A DNA stretch of 64,000 nucleotides. Source: Cubamyces lactineus (Eukaryota; Basidiomycota; Agaricomycetes; Polyporales; Polyporaceae). The notes under the pieces are model-generated. The model made no database searches and had not been told where the DNA came from. It saw nothing but the letters and a program-made list of their open reading frames with translations. This document shows, one piece after another, positions 1 to 13,278 of this stretch (positions are counted from its first letter, which is position 1; each line of letters starts with the position of its first letter). The stretch is taken from NCBI GenBank assembly GCA_022376465.1, contig JACDTU010000004.1:2294001-2358000 (forward strand). The letters run 5' to 3'. The position numbers were made by a program, and so were the translations under genes.

Positions 1-3000
1 CTTCCTCTTCGTCAGAGGTCAATTCGGTCATGTTTCTACAAGCTCAGTCTTCTGGACCCTCTGAGCCCCGCCATGTTAACCCTACTATCCGACATGCCAA
101 GAGCTTCCACAGGGAACACGGCATTATCCTAACCGACCCCTCACCGTCCGCTGTGAGAGAGCGCAGAAGAACTCGAGGCCTTTCTCTTGGTCCTCTCCAT
201 CTGATGTCCACTGATAAGGGTAAACAGCGGGAGGTAGAGACGGAAGTCAATGCGGCTGAGCCCAAGCAACTCACCCGCAAAAGCTCCTTCTGGACCCGGA
301 GAAGAGTAAACTCGCGTCCAGATGCTTCTCTTGCCCCTTCTTCGCCTACCCCGCAGCCTATGCTCCCTGCATTTCCTCCCGTCTCTCCTTTCTACATCAA
401 TACCCCTGTACCATCACCTGGACTAAGCGCGCCTCCCCCAGCTCAAGAGCTTCAGCGGCGGCATTCTGAACGGTTGCGGAAACCTTCGCTTCATAAGGAA
501 GACGAAACACCTCCTGAGTTGCCGAAAAGCCAGCCATCCACCACATTACCCTCGCGGCGACGACGTGGCTCTCATCGCCCCCAAACGGCTGACTCTGCTG
601 GGAGTCCGCGGTTATCCTTCTTTTCCGAGGCCCGTCCTTTCGCATCGTCTCCTACATCTTCACCTCTTCCTACTCCTTCAGAGCGTCCCAATCCCCACCA
701 AACTCCTTTCGGCCAACAAGACCACCGTCCTCGCGCGCAAACCAACCCTCCCCTCCTGCACCGTCTATCTGTTAACCTGTTTGGTTCTTCGTCAAGTAAT
801 ACCCCTACCTCTGCAAGCTCTCCCAATGTTCTCGAAGGACAACCTATGACGACCCCTCCTTCAAGTCTCGGTTCATCCCGTCCCTCTCTTTCCAAGCCAT
901 CTGTCGAGATACCCCGGCCGAGGGAGGACGAGGAATCCCCAGAAGTCTATTTGCAGAGGCTTGTTGAAGCAGTAAGCAAAGCCGAAGTCGCTTCTATTCT
1001 GGCTTCAAGGTCCGTTCGCACATTGGAACATATTCTCATTGGCCCGTAACTGATGCAACCATCCTCTAGTGCGGACGCATTCCATGCGCGGGCGCTCCGC
1101 GCATACATTGAACGTTTCAATTTTGTCGGGGACCCACTTGACGTTGCACTACGGAAACTACTCATGGACGTGGGCTTGCCTCGTGAGACGCAGCAGATCG
1201 ACCGTGTCATCGAGGCCTTTGCTGCACGTTACGTTCAGTGTAATCCTAACTTATTCTCCTCAGACGGTAAATGAAACGTTGTCCTCGATCATTGACATCC
1301 AGGTACTGACATCCACTTGCCAACAGACCATCCGTATATCCTAGCTTTCAGTCTCATAATGTTGCACACCGATGCATTCAACAAATCTAATAAGCGCAAG
1401 ATGACGAAGCCGGACTATATCAGGAATACGCGTCTTCCCGGTGTTGCGCCAGAAGTCCTCGACGTAAGGCTCAGCACTATCTCTGATGTACGAAACGCTA
1501 ATGTTCCCGCAGTGTTTCTACGACAACATTGTTTTCGCGCCTTTCATCTTCATCGAGGATCCTCTAGACGTGAACGGGCAACGAGGCCTGGTGCCTGATG
1601 CGATGGCACGTCGGATGTCTACCATCAATACGTCTTCTCCAGGCGGATTGAACACCGGTGCCGGCTCTACCCTCTTGGGAAAGAATAACAAGATCGACCC
1701 TTACTATCTCATCACTAGGGTAATGTCAATGCATGTGGACGTGCTTTCAACATTCTAATCGCATGGACACGTATAGAACTTGCTTGACCCTCTCCGCGTG
1801 GACGTTCACTCCCTAATACCCCCAGAAAGCCCTTATTTCTATCAGGGCTCTGCCGGTCCTTGGGACGAGGACGAACTGCAACGCGCATTCGCCCTGGCAA
1901 GTGTCGTCGAGGTCGCCGCGATTGAAAGCCGGTATATGGCTTCTCCCTGGTTCAGCCTCAGCGTGACGGGTGGGCCCGGACCGATGTTCCAGAGCTCGCT
2001 CGGATCACTGCCAGTGCTAACACCTACGGGAGGTGGCGTCTGGATTATTAAGGTTACCAAGGTTGGGTCTCTTCTTCGCAAGGAGGACACAGTGGAGGGA
2101 GGCCGACGCGCTATCAACCGCAAATGGCGAGAGTGGTGTGTCCTCCTCACAGGCTCCCAGCTGCTCTTCTTCCGCGATAGTACTTGGGCAAGCAATGTCC
2201 AAGCCCAACTTGGACAGTCAAACGGACAAGTTTTACTCCAGCAGACGTCCCTCCCGCAACCTGACGAGATGCTTTCCGTAAGAGATGCCATTGCCGTGTT
2301 CGATAGGTCCTACACCAAGGTGTGTACCACGCAACCGCTCGTACACCTGCGCCTTGTTCACAGCTGTTGCTATAGTACCCTCACACGCTGCGTCTCGTCA
2401 TGCCCGACGGCCGGCAATTCCTCCTTCAAGCGCATGATGAGAGGGAGATGAACGAGTGGATTGCGCGTATCAACTACGCAAGCGCGTTCAAGACCGCTGG
2501 CGTGCGCATGCGAGCACTGGGCTTGTCCGGCAGAGACATCGAGCTCACGGGTATCGCTGCTGCGGCCTCGCATCTCAAGGACCTGAAACACAACATTGGC
2601 ACTACGCCCTCCCCCGTCATCCGCACTTGGAACGGCAGGTCTTCCGAGGATCTCGACATTGTCTCCCGAGCAGCTATTGAATCCGATCCGGCACTTCCTT
2701 CCGCGGAGGGCTCTCGAACTAGGCAGGGCTCCGTTGGTTCTATGGGCTCTGTAAGCGAGGACCCCACCACGCCCCCATACGAGACATCTTCGCGATTGTT
2801 CAAGGCGACGTTCGACGAAGTCAAGACGGAGCTTGCCGCAGGCCGATGGCGGTCGCTCGACGAGATGAGCATCCGGTCCGGAGGCCGGAAGCGGGCTTAC
2901 AGCCTGGAGTCCACACTCGGTGCACCGTCGCCATTCTCACCCACGGGACGGGCGAACGGGGAGGCCAAGCCACGGGTGTCGTCGCGGCCAGCGGTCATCA

Positions 3001-4070
3001 AGTCCAAGGTGGAAGACTTGGAGTCGAAGATCTCGCTTGCACGGACCCAGCTTGACACGGACATGCGTTTCGTGCGCAACCTCGCGGTGCTCACCCCTTT
3101 CCAGCGTGCGACGCGGGACCGCCTGCAGGCCGCTGTGCAAACCGTGGCGAAGCGAGTGATGCAGGTCCGACTGGACATTGAGAAGCTCGTCTGTTACCGC
3201 GATGTGCTCGCCGCAGACCTCGCGGCTGAGGAGCGGGATTGGGAGCGGACGAAACGGCTGGCGATGCAGGCGGCGACGCAAAAACTGGCCAGCCAACGGC
3301 AAGCGGACCGGGAGGCCGAACGCGAGGCTCGTGCTGAGCGTGAGGCCGCAGTGCAACGCGAGGCCGAAGCTGCACGGGAGGCTGTACGACAGCGGACAGA
3401 ACGTGAAACGGCGAGCCGTATTCCCGCTATGACACTTTCGGTGTACGTCGATCAGTCGGAGCCCTCCGCTGGGTCGTCGCCCATGGCGATCCCGAAGACG
3501 GGCCACTCTGCGCACTCGCGAGGACAGGAGTCTTCTGTCGCAGATTCTTTCTACTCTGCACGGTCGGGCGGGTCGACATGGCACACACGACAGCGGAGCG
3601 CGACCCTCACCTTTGGGTCGCCGGGCACATTAGACTCCTCTCCAGCGTCGCCTGGCGAGCCAGGGAGCTCCGCGACGTCGGATGGGTCGTTCCCCTTCCC
3701 AGAGTCTCCAGAGCGGCGTCGTGCGGTCCCGCTAGTCGCGCAGGACTCGCTGGAGAGTGCGGCGAGCACCGACGGCGGGACGCACGAGAAGTTCTACACT
3801 GCGTCGGAGATGCCGGAGGAGCAGGCGGAGGAGTGGCACCAGACCCGCGCGGCGAAACGAGTGTCGCTTGTGAAACTGCCGTCGGACCTGCGGATATCTA
3901 TGCTGTTTGGGCAGAAGCAGCAGGCGCGGGGGGAGAGTCAGGGCACCCCGGACGTGTCAGAGGAGCCCGGTGGGACGCCTACTTCCACTTCTCCATCGTC
4001 GCGGCGTCGAGGGAGCATGAGCCCGTACGAACAGCAGCCGAGTGCGACGGTGGCCATGTTGGACCTGTAA
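1..4070 (+). CDS. Sec7-PH Arf guanine-nucleotide exchange factor (5' end cut by window)
   Basis: Predicted GDP/GTP exchange factor for an Arf-type GTPase in membrane traffic. Exons read from splice signals: up to 1009, 1070-1266, 1327-1463, 1513-1719, 1777-2319 and 2376-4070; all phases agree. The first ATG is at 30, but the frame is open back to the window edge, so the true start may lie upstream. Counting from 30 the protein is about 1,250 aa. The order is a Ser/Pro-rich N-terminus, a Sec7 domain (about 320-520), a PH domain (about 590-745), then a long low-complexity tail with an Arg/Glu/Ala-rich coiled coil (around 3230-3410). The Sec7 motif LPRETQQIDR carries the catalytic glutamate finger, near residue 366. 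LMLHTD-like sequence (IMLHTDAFN) and WIARINYASAF close the Sec7 and PH domains. Sec7-PH-coiled coil order resembles EFA6/Yel1 rather than the large Golgi Sec7 type; that subfamily placement is inference. Confidence 0.9.
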
Positions 4071-4786
4071 TGGGCACTAGGGGGCACTGGTGAGTGCGCC
4101 TGAGACTGGACTCGGGACGGCGGGGCGGAGTGATTGGGTGTTGTTGTCATTACTTGCATCTACGCATTGCATTTCGGTTCGCATCGCACGCAGGTACATA
4201 TTGTATATAGCGCTCGGATGTGTTTTGCATTCCTCGTCTGTCGTTCACTTGTCGCATTGCATTGCATCATCCATGGATTCTGGTGTAGATAGACTGAAAG
4301 GGTCTCGGGAAATAGCTACGGCCTGGGATTGCTATGGCGGCGTGCGTGCGTTCCGGCGTTCTAGCGAAGGGCGGGGGTGGCCCAATGAGGAGAGAGAAAG
4401 GCGCGCGTGAAGGATGAAGAAGGTGATGGGATCAGCGGCCTGTCCCTGTGGCGGGAGAGATGTCCGAATTGGGGGATGCAAGAACGGTGTCGGGTATCGG
4501 TATCCACGTCGTTTGGCCGCAGCGGCAGACGCACACTCCTCCTCCAAACGTACTTAACGCCTTCCCCTGCCGCACAGCGCACCTCTCCCCCTCCCCGTCC
4601 CAGGCGAGGCGGCCTTTCCTTTTTCTTCCCATGTCTTCTCCATCTCTCGCCCCTCTGGTCCCCCTCAGGCATCGCTGCTGAGTACTTTGTACAGCCAGGC
4701 CCATCAGTCCCTTCCACCATCAACGCCACGCCGACTCCTTGCCCCTTGGCTCGCAGCACGTCTTGTCTCCGTGACACGCGCCAGCC
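4071..4786. other. Intergenic, no gene seen
   Basis: 3' flank of the Sec7 gene and upstream region of the next gene. The last 230 bases before the ATG at 4787 are strongly C/T-rich on the plus strand, which is common in fungal promoters and 5' leaders. No convincing ORF or RNA gene was seen. Confidence 0.6.
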
Positions 4787-7389
4787 ATGGTCCTCTCCGC
4801 CAACAACCGTAAAAGCTTCCCCCTTAATCTCAGCATCCCCAACCTCTCCAAGACGTCCTTCAGCGACCTCTCCCTCTCCAAGGACGCTGCGACGCCCCAG
4901 TCCGACCGCTCTCTCCGCTCCTCCTTTGCGCCTTCTCCCTCGCGCGTCTCCTTTCTCTCCCCACGGAGCCCGCACGTCCCGGCGTCTCTCCATTTGAAGC
5001 AGGAGCAGCCCGTGATCCCGATCCCACTCACGGACGGTCTCGACCCGAGCGAGAAGATGAAGCTTCTTCGCAAGTCACGCAAGCTCAGCCGCATCCTGGG
5101 CGAGGTCCCCATCCCGGTCTCCATAGACAGTCCCGCGCAGACGAGGGAGCTGCGCTTCCTGCACGCGTTTGAAGAGCCTTCTTTGACCTCCGCGTCAACC
5201 TCCGCTTCTTCGTCTCCTGCGAAGACCCCGCCCGTCATCGACGAGAGGAATTCGCTCAAACGAAGCGCGACCGTGGGCCATAGCCGGCACGCCGAACAAA
5301 ACAAGATCCAGCGCGCGCATTCCCTCGCCTCTCTCCGTCCCTCCCTCACCATCCCCCCTGCCGCCGTTACCATCCACCCTGCCCCGATCTCGCCGATAGT
5401 CTTCTCATGGCCGGACAAGAGCCCAATAGCTCCGTCGCCTCTCACCCCCATCACTCCGTCAGATGACGGCAGGCGGGGGAGTATGCAGTCGAAGCGTGAC
5501 TCAACCGTCTCCTCCAGACGAGACTCTGTCGCATCCTCCATTTTCCCGCATGAACGCAGCCCTGAGCAGGTACAGCGTGCCCGCGCGGCGAAGCTCGCGC
5601 GTCAGCTCGGCGACGTCCCTCCTGATGTGCTCATCCGCGCGTCGTCTCCTCAGCCCCGGCCGCCGTTCTCGTCGCCATCGATGGTATCGTTTGCTGAAGC
5701 GTCGCTTACCATACGCGACCCGCCACGACGTACTTCCTCCGCGCGCCCGTCGGCTGGGAAGCACGACCGGCGGGATGCTAGGCGCCGGCTTAGCCTCGAT
5801 CTGCGTACCTTCGTCCGAGTGCCTGAGCCACCAATCCCTTCACCATCGCTCTCGGACGCAGACAAGCACGGTAGTGGGCTGCCCAAGAGCAACAGCATCT
5901 TGGCTGCGAGAAAGGGATCAGCGCCACCGCCTGCGACCAGGCCGTATGACACAGATTGGGAGGAGAGCTCCCTGCATATGGGCGCACTCGCCGCAGAGCG
6001 CGATTCAGACCTGGATTCGGATGTGGAGGATGGGTTTGGAGCGCGGCCGCTTTCGCTCGAACAGCAACGCGCGCTAAACGTGCGGCGGGCGCGCAAGATG
6101 CTGCAGGTGCGTCATGTCTCACCCTGCGTGGATGCTGGATAGAGTTGGTGTGTGCTAACCGCCGGTTTGGGGCTGCGTCCGTCCGTCCGCCGTGCATTCG
6201 ACGGCACCTGCAGATGTTCGGCAACGAGCCTCCTCCCTCCCTCTTCCAGATCACGAACATTCCTCCGCGCGCCACGGACGAGGGTATATCTGTCGCCCTG
6301 AGCATCGCGCACCGCAGGCGCGACTCGCAAGCGACGGCCGTCTCTATACCCGCGAGCGAGCCCCCGGTCGCCGAAGAGACCCACGAATCCAACCGCGACT
6401 CCGTCGCGACAGCTTCATCGTCTGGGGACAACCTCTCCCCGCTCATCTTCGCCGACCCCTCGCAACCCCCGACGCCCCACCCCGGACTCGCCGAGCAGGA
6501 CTCCGAAGCCCCCCCTGCGCTCCCGCCGTTGCCGCCTTCGCAAGACACCGTCGTCGAAGTCCGCCCGTCGTCTCCGCTTTCTATCCCAACAATTGCCTCA
6601 TCTAGCTTGCACTCGCTCTCTCTTGCTTCTGCTCCTGCTTCCCGCGCCCAGTCCGTGTGTCTACCATCGCCCCAGACCTCACCCATCCGCCCCTCGTTCC
6701 AGGCCAGCCCTCCTGCCCAAGCCACCATGTTCCTCTTCGGCCCTGCGTCTGCTCCCACCTCTCCTCCGCTCTCCCCTACCGCAGCCCTCCCCGAGCCTGC
6801 GGCGGAGATACACCCTTCCGACCCCAACTTCCGCATGCGCCGTCTGCGCGCCGCGAAACTCTCCCGCTTCTTCGGCGTCGGCCTCAACGACATCGCAGGC
6901 ATGATCCGTGGCGGCGGCACCTCGTCGTCCGCCGGAGTCCCCCCAGCGCCCCCCTCTCCGCCCCTGCGCGAGTTCCGCCGGTCGGACGCCTCTGAGTCCA
7001 TCCCGTCCTCCACGTCTGTGCGCTCCTCGCGCTCCATCCGTCCGACGACGAGCGCGGGGATCATCGCCATTCAAACCGTCTCCGTCGCGGACCCGCCCTG
7101 CCCGCGCGAACGTACGATGAGCTCCGGAGCTCGTAGCCGGAGCGTGTCGGGCGCAATGAGGCGGCCACAGACCCAGCCTACGAGCCAGCCCGTGGGCGAA
7201 CGCTATCGTTCGAACAGCCAGCCCGAGGCCCTCTTGCAGCAGGCTGCTCACAGCCGGGCCTACTCTACAACGGTCGAGGTCTCCGCGGAGACGAAAGGAC
7301 CGTTCGCGTTCCTCGAAGGCAGACGGCCTAGTAAGGCGAAGGAGATGCACATGCACGACGTCATCCGGGAGCTACGGAAGATCAAGTGA
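4787..7389 (+). CDS. Ser/Pro-rich protein with four copies of a short basic helix repeat; function unknown
   Basis: Two exons, 4787-6106 and 6214-7389, give about 831 aa. Most of the chain is Ser/Pro/Arg-rich and probably disordered, with many RRxS-type phosphorylation-like sites. Set in it are four related 20-25 residue blocks: RKSRKLSRILGEVP near residue 95, RARAAKLARQLGDVPP near 263, VRRARKMLQMFGNEPPP near 430 (split by the intron) and RRLRAAKLSRFFGV near 648. The shared pattern is basic residues, then K-L/M-x-R/Q-x-L/F-G, then Glu/Asp-Val-Pro in three copies. The spaced repeats suggest a short linear motif that binds a partner several times. I recall similar motifs in other basidiomycete hypothetical proteins but know no function. 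The C-terminus ends in a conserved-looking basic helix (DVIRELRKIK). The splice join is firm because repeat 3 is completed by it. Confidence 0.8.
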
Positions 7390-7799
7390 GGCGACGCAAT
7401 CTCTGTTATTATAGCTTTCAGGCTACTGCTCTACTTACGTTCGATCTTGTCGTGCTGGTCCTTTGGATGTTATACTAGTAGTACCGTTTTCTGCTCTTAA
7501 CGCTGCATCTATCACAAAGCTTCTAACATTGCGCACACTTATTTATCATATATGCATCCTCCTTAGTACGTGCACGTTATCACATCATTGCTTCCTCGCC
7601 GAACGCTTCAGAGATAGGTTACGCCTGCCGTAGCTACTTTACTTTTCAGAAAAATGCTTACTGTCGTGCAAGTCGCGCAGTGTCAATATGACTCACACAG
7701 GCTGCCTATCTTTATCGTGCCAAGGACAATTAATGTCAAGCTTTTGCAATTATTCTAACGCGCCACACTAATTTACAGTACGCCGTTCACAGAAACACT
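7390..7799. other. Convergent 3' intergenic region
   Basis: Lies between the stop of the plus-strand repeat protein and the stop of the minus-strand Con-6 gene. It is AT-richer than the flanking exons and probably holds both 3' UTRs and polyadenylation signals. No gene seen. Confidence 0.6.
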
Positions 7800-8210
7800 T
7801 CAGGATTGGAGATCGTCCAACACCGCTTTGGAGTGCTGCTTAGCCTCCTCGCTGTTGTTGGGGTTGGTAATGGCGGCCTGAGGGTACAATGAGCTCGGGC
7901 AACGGGCAAACGCAACGTCATAGAACCAAATCAACCTTGTGGCCACGCTCCACCTGACCAGCGTGAGCTTCGGCGGAATCAACTTCGCCACTCTCTTCCA
8001 TCCGACGGAGACGTTCAGAGACACGCTCTTTCGCCTCCTCAGAGTTGTTGGGGTTGGCGATGGCGCCCTCTATTCAGTATGTGCGCAATTAGGATCTATC
8101 AGCCATTCACTAATAGCGGACTTACTGAGACCACGAGCGACCTACTTAATGCGTTAGAACTATCACTCCAGGCGGCATACGTTACAACTCACGTTTCCAG
8201 GGTTTGCCAT
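7800..8210 (-). CDS. Conidiation-specific protein 6 (Con-6) family, copy 1
   Basis: Small hydrophilic protein of about 81 aa, encoded by four exons: 8193-8210, 8126-8141, 7936-8069 and 7800-7877. It holds two Con-6 repeats: ANPNNSEEAKERVSERL and TNPNNSEEAKQHSKAVL, each followed by a short acidic stretch. The start is fixed by homology of the first 11 residues (MANPGNVARGL) with the second copy at 19298. Con-6 was described in Neurospora as induced late in conidiation. In basidiomycetes the family is found without that link, so a stress or dormancy role is only inferred. A TATA-like box (TATTTAAA on the minus strand, 8302-8309) lies about 95 bases upstream. Intron number and exon lengths 1-3 match copy 2 exactly, so the two are duplicates. 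Confidence 0.9.
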
Positions 8211-8676
8211 TGTGATGATGGGTGTGCGTGTGTGGGTGTAGCGTACGATGTGCAAGATGGGGGAAGAGATGATGATGCGGATTGCCAGGGAGTATGTCTA
8301 GTTTAAATAGTGCAGCGAGAGGCTGTCAAAGTATGTGCTGAACCAAGATGGGTCATCAGCGAAAGTGCACTTTTCTTCCATAGGCAGGCAGCGCAAGACG
8401 ATGTTTGTCAATATTTGCCCCGTCAGGTAGACAGTTACCCCGCACGTCAAACCTCTAGCCTGCTCGGTCGAGCTTTGCCTCCCATGTAGCTACAGGGAAG
8501 GTATACAGACCATTATACTGACTGGCATTAGTATATATATCATATGGATACATGATAGAAACAGGACCTTCTGAGAGATGAGTTGGACGCCTCGCAGCCC
8601 AAAAAATCCCAGTAACAAGCAAAGCGGGACGTGATAAATCGTGATTCACTACTAGCATGACAATGCGCATACAAAA
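8211..8676. other. Con-6 promoter and 3' flank of mobile unit A
   Basis: The part next to 8210 is the Con-6 promoter. The rest, up to the transposase stop, would hold the transposase 3' UTR and the left end of mobile unit A. I looked for a terminal inverted repeat or target-site duplication matching the region after 15327 and found none by eye. Confidence 0.4.
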
Positions 8677-11600
8677 CTACAGTGGCGCAAACCCTTCCTG
8701 TTCGTACTCGTCGCTCTCCAAGTCCTCCAGTCTGTCCCGATCCTCTACTGCTCCTGGATCTCTAGAGAGAACATCTTCACTCTCATCCTCTGCTTCGTCA
8801 TCGCCCGAGGATTCGTCCTCACTGTCTGACTGACCTTCCCCCTCGAGGATGCCAATCTCCTCCGCCGCAGCCTCTGCAACAGCCTCCCGCAAGCCAAGCG
8901 CGAGTTCAGGGACTAAGCGCATCAAGTCATCTTCAGTCCTGGCCTCCTCGCCACTAGCATCCCGGTCGTTTGCTGCTTCTACAGCATCCTCTTGTGGGTC
9001 AAGGACGGGGTGGATATTGACATCGAGGTCGAAGTCTTCATCGCGCCAGACTGCATCGAACTCTTCGTCATCAAGAGCGACGGCAGAAGGTTCACGAAGC
9101 CCCTGGTGCCCGATGCCGCCATGGTAGTAGCGCATGAACATATCGCGATCGACAAACCTGTCAAGAAAACCGTGAGGAGGGACGAAGACCCAGGGAGATG
9201 ATGGGTAACGTACATGCCTACATAGTAGTAGCACCAATCTGTGTCCCGCAGTTCCTCATCATCACGGGCGACGTCAACAGCCCCAGCACCACTACGCGCA
9301 ACAGGAGAAGGACCTAAGCGGTCGGACGTACGACCCCTGGCAAAGCATGGGATGAGATGTGCAGCGCGCACGACGTCGTAAGGATTCACGAAACCGAAGG
9401 CATCCGGATCATCGTCCAAACTAGCAACAGGGACGAATTCGAGGCGATGAAGACGTTTGGCAGCGAAGCCTCCTTGGTGCGTGGGGTCAAGTTGCATCCA
9501 ACGAACGAAGAGGATGTCATAGCGCTCGGGTGACTCTCCGTGGACATGCTCACCAACAACACGGGCGTTGACGTGCAAGATCTTGAGCACACGCGCATAC
9601 ATGAACTCGTGAGCAGAGCCAGCAGGCGATAGAAGGAGTATGTCGGCGTGTGTACGAGGGTTGATACTGTCTTGGGCGCGTTGCCGGTCGTACGTAGTGT
9701 AGTTGATACGCAGGACTCGGTGCCAATACACTTTGTTGTTGACGATGACGACGCGCGCGCGGTCCGCCGCAGAGAACTTGGATGAGGGAGGGTCTTCACC
9801 TCGCGCATATGACCGACGCGCGAGGATATGATCCTTGAGCTTGACAATGAAGTCCTATGTGAGGGCGTTAGCACAATGAGACGGGACATATCCACGGAGG
9901 AAACGCACCACAAGAGCAGGGTCCTGGGGGTGAGTACGAAGCCAAGCGGTCAGCTCAACAGAGTCGCGCTGTGAGTCAGCGAGATGGTAGCGCTCTGCAG
10001 GCGATGGTGGTTCGGGGCTGGGCGAGCGGCCCTCACCGGCCGCTGCCGACAGCGACGTGGCGGGTGATTCTCCAAGCTGGCGTTCCGGAGTACTGTGCGA
10101 GAGCGCTTCGTCCCGCCTCGCATCGCGTGCAGCAACCCGGGCTTTGATGATACGGAGCTTCTCTTCACGGCGGACATGGCGGGCAATCTGGAACGTGAAT
10201 TTGTGCTTATTCGTACGCACATAGTACCGTTTGACGTGCTTGTGCTCTAGTTCTCCCTGTCGTAAAGTAAGCATCGCAGTCGATGAGGAAGGGACAGACG
10301 TACTATCTGGGTGCTGTAGTTGTCAGTCGTTCCGTACGCTCGGATTGCAGCCGCGTAGTCGCCCATCGCATGAAACTTGTACGTTGCATAGTTGAAATTC
10401 TTTCGCTTGCGGATGGTGGATGCCGAACCGGTCCTAGCGACTGTGCGACGGCCTCTCGCGGCGGCTTCCTTGGGAAGCTCGATTGTCGCGTATGCAGTAC
10501 AAGTCTTCTTGGCGAACGCGCGTGTGCTCTTGCCCGACTCAATGGTGAAGACTTCCAGGCCCTCCACCGTGAACTCCGTATGCTCGCGCAGCTTGGCAAG
10601 AGCGTGCCATGCGGCGTAGTCGAATGCGACATCTAGTACCCTGTCGTCGTCTACAGCCAGGGGCATTAATGCCTCTATCGCGGGCATGACACACTAAACA
10701 TTCTGAGGTCAGTGTGGAGCTCGACCTAACGTCGCGAGATGTACCTTCACGCGTGCTTCATAATCGCGGGCAGCAAGCTTGCCCTGGTCGGATATGTTGG
10801 CGGAGAAGCGTCGGATGGTGCTGCGCCCATATGTGGGGATCTGCCGGAACCTGTCAATACAAATACAGTGAGTCATCATCGCAGGCGCCGCAGTTCAGGT
10901 ACAGTGAACGCCTGACATACCGCTTGTTGAATTCCTGGATCGTATCGTTTCCTGCAGCGTGGAGGAGCCGTAAAAAATGAGTGAAGAGGGACTTCCAAAC
11001 TCCAAGCTCAAACTCGTGTAAGAGGTCGGGGACAAAAAGGGCGTAAAAGTTGAAGCCATGATCACGGAGGCGGGTCGAGAAGGCAGACTGCGCAAGGTGC
11101 ATCAGCTACAATTAGAGCACGACGAAAGGATCAGAATGTAATACCCGCGTCGGCGTCGCTGAGAGTGGATCGAGGATTCGCGAGATGTAGACACTTGTAA
11201 GCGGCATGCCTTCCTGGAAGATCCATCGGCGTGTGAGATTGATACGGTGATTGAGATCGTCGTTGTCCATCCTGATCCAATTCCGCCGAGAGAGGTCATT
11301 TGTTGTACCCATCTCGATGATCTTGTCTTTGTTGATGCGACAACGCGGGCATGGGCAACGAGCAAAGTACTTGAGGCATGCGAGGAGGATCCTGTGCAAC
11401 ATCATCTTAGTACGGCTCCTCTCGGATTTCGGTCAATAGCAAATTTACTTCTCTGGATAATCAGCAGCATATAGTAAGAACCGGATGAACAAGCGGCGTA
11501 GAATCCCGTCGCCACAGAGCATGAGAAGACCATGTACATACGCGTACATGAAGCGCTCATCCATCAGAAGTAGATATATACCCTGCATGAGCTCACGTTT

Positions 11601-13278
11601 AAGGAACGTGAGGACTGCCGCAGTTGCGGCAATCTTGTGGATCTGTGTGTACCAATCTTGAAATGAATCAGGCAGCTGCGGGTGACCATTAATGGTGTAC
11701 ATTAACCAAGCATTAGAGGGAGGACGTACGGAGGGAATGTACGCCAGATGATGGGCCGCGTATGCGCTCGGGCGGCCGCGGACATATTTACTTTGGCTTA
11801 ACACGTATGCATACACGGGCCACGCTTTTGCTGAACCGAAGGAGGTGAGGTGTGTCGAATCTGACCAGAGTCCCAACGGAGCGATCGCGTACTCCAGATC
11901 TTCGGGGTCGCCTACTTCGCGCGGACGCTCTCGCATGGCAGCATCGTCCTCCCAGATCGCATCAGCATGGAAGCACTCATTGTACACCCGCATTCCGCCA
12001 AAGGGGTTCTCCGGAGAAGATGTCGTGGAGCTAGAAGATGACCCAGAGCTGGAGGAAGACGCTTCGGAGGGGGCCGGAGAGGGTGACGCGCGTGGGGTAC
12101 GTGAAGGTGGATCGTTACCGCCATCGTGAAGCCAAAACATCTTAGAAGGGATTATGTCCCATTCCTTGACGTCCGGGCTGCGGTATGCACCTTCAACGAT
12201 GTCGACAATGTCGCGGTAGTAGAGTCCTTCCACCGTGAACTCCGGAGCACAGCTCTCGGATGCGTAGGCAACACCTTCTTTAGGTACCCGGAGCTTGATC
12301 GTGCCGTGTTTCCACCCATCGCGTGCTGAGAACGGAGAGCTCGGGTTGTCTTCGTAGTAGGAATCGAGACGTTGGGCCTCGCGCGCAGCATCGAACTTGG
12401 CAACGTCGGCCGGGTTGAACTCGGGGTGTTGCATGAGTTTCGCAAGCCCATCCATTTGCCCGTTGGACTTGTTGTTTGACTCGTTGTTTTGCCAGTACGA
12501 AAGCGCAAAAGACGAGTAGTTCTTGAAAGGCGCGTACGCAGGGATGCCAGACTCATCATCGTCAAGGGCTCGTAGCGTGGGGACATCAGGAGCGGAGCGT
12601 CGCGGCCGTTGCGCTACAGCCTGAGCGAAAGCGGATGGGTCGCATAACCTTTCAACAGGGGGTGGATCAGGTAAACGTTTTGGTTTCACCGGATAGACAC
12701 GGTACAGTCCGAAGTCATCTGGGTTGGTTGCATGGTATGCGGATACTGAGGAGGTGTCGCTCGCATCTGAAGCATTGGAAGGGTGATCGTCCGGCTCGAC
12801 CGCAGCTTGAGCAGGAAGTTCTGCGGGAGGAGGCCCAGTAGCAGGTCGGAGGTGGACAGGAAGTGGACCGCGCAGAGAGGATGGCACGAGGTCCCGAAGG
12901 CGTGCGGGAAGTTTGCGAACCCGACCAGCACGCGAGAGTGTTGCAGGATCAGGCCACTCAACCGGCGCGAGGTCTGGAGAGGGCTCGTGTGGGATACGAG
13001 CTTGCGCACGCTGGCGCTCCTACAGAAGCCATGGTCAGTTATGTCACAGAGCAGGGTACGAACATGGAGACTTACTGAAGCCGCGATCTCATCGAGTTTG
13101 CGGCGTTTGGCCTCACGTTTGGCCTCGCGCTCCTCACGCTCACGCTTGCGCCGGGCCTTGATAACTTCTGAGAAGTTTTTGCCAACCTTCTTGCACTGCC
13201 AGGTGTGTTGACTGTGCTTGCGCCTTTCTGAAAATCGTCCATGGCATCCTACACATTCATATTCTCCGAGTCCAGCCA
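8677..13278 (-). CDS. Plavaka-type DNA transposase, unit A
   Basis: Large multi-exon protein (roughly 1,100 aa) read on the minus strand from ATG at 13278. Clear exons include 13076-13278, 11730-13019 and 11449-11675, followed by at least seven more down to the stop at 8677. The N-terminus has a C2H2-like finger (YECVGCHGRF, then H and C) and a Lys/Arg/Glu coiled coil. The middle carries motifs that I know from basidiomycete Plavaka transposases: LGLWSDSTHLTSFGSAKAWP, a CGDG block before ADYPEK, a CPCPRC knuckle, and VPDLLHEFELGVW with a likely catalytic Asp. A region with AARDYEARVK, ELEHKHVKRYY and SINPRTHADIL follows. The C-terminal 180 residues are Asp/Glu-rich. No stop or frameshift breaks the chain, so it may be functional. 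It aligns end to end with the unit B protein at 28914-33288 but is well diverged from it. Confidence 0.85.
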
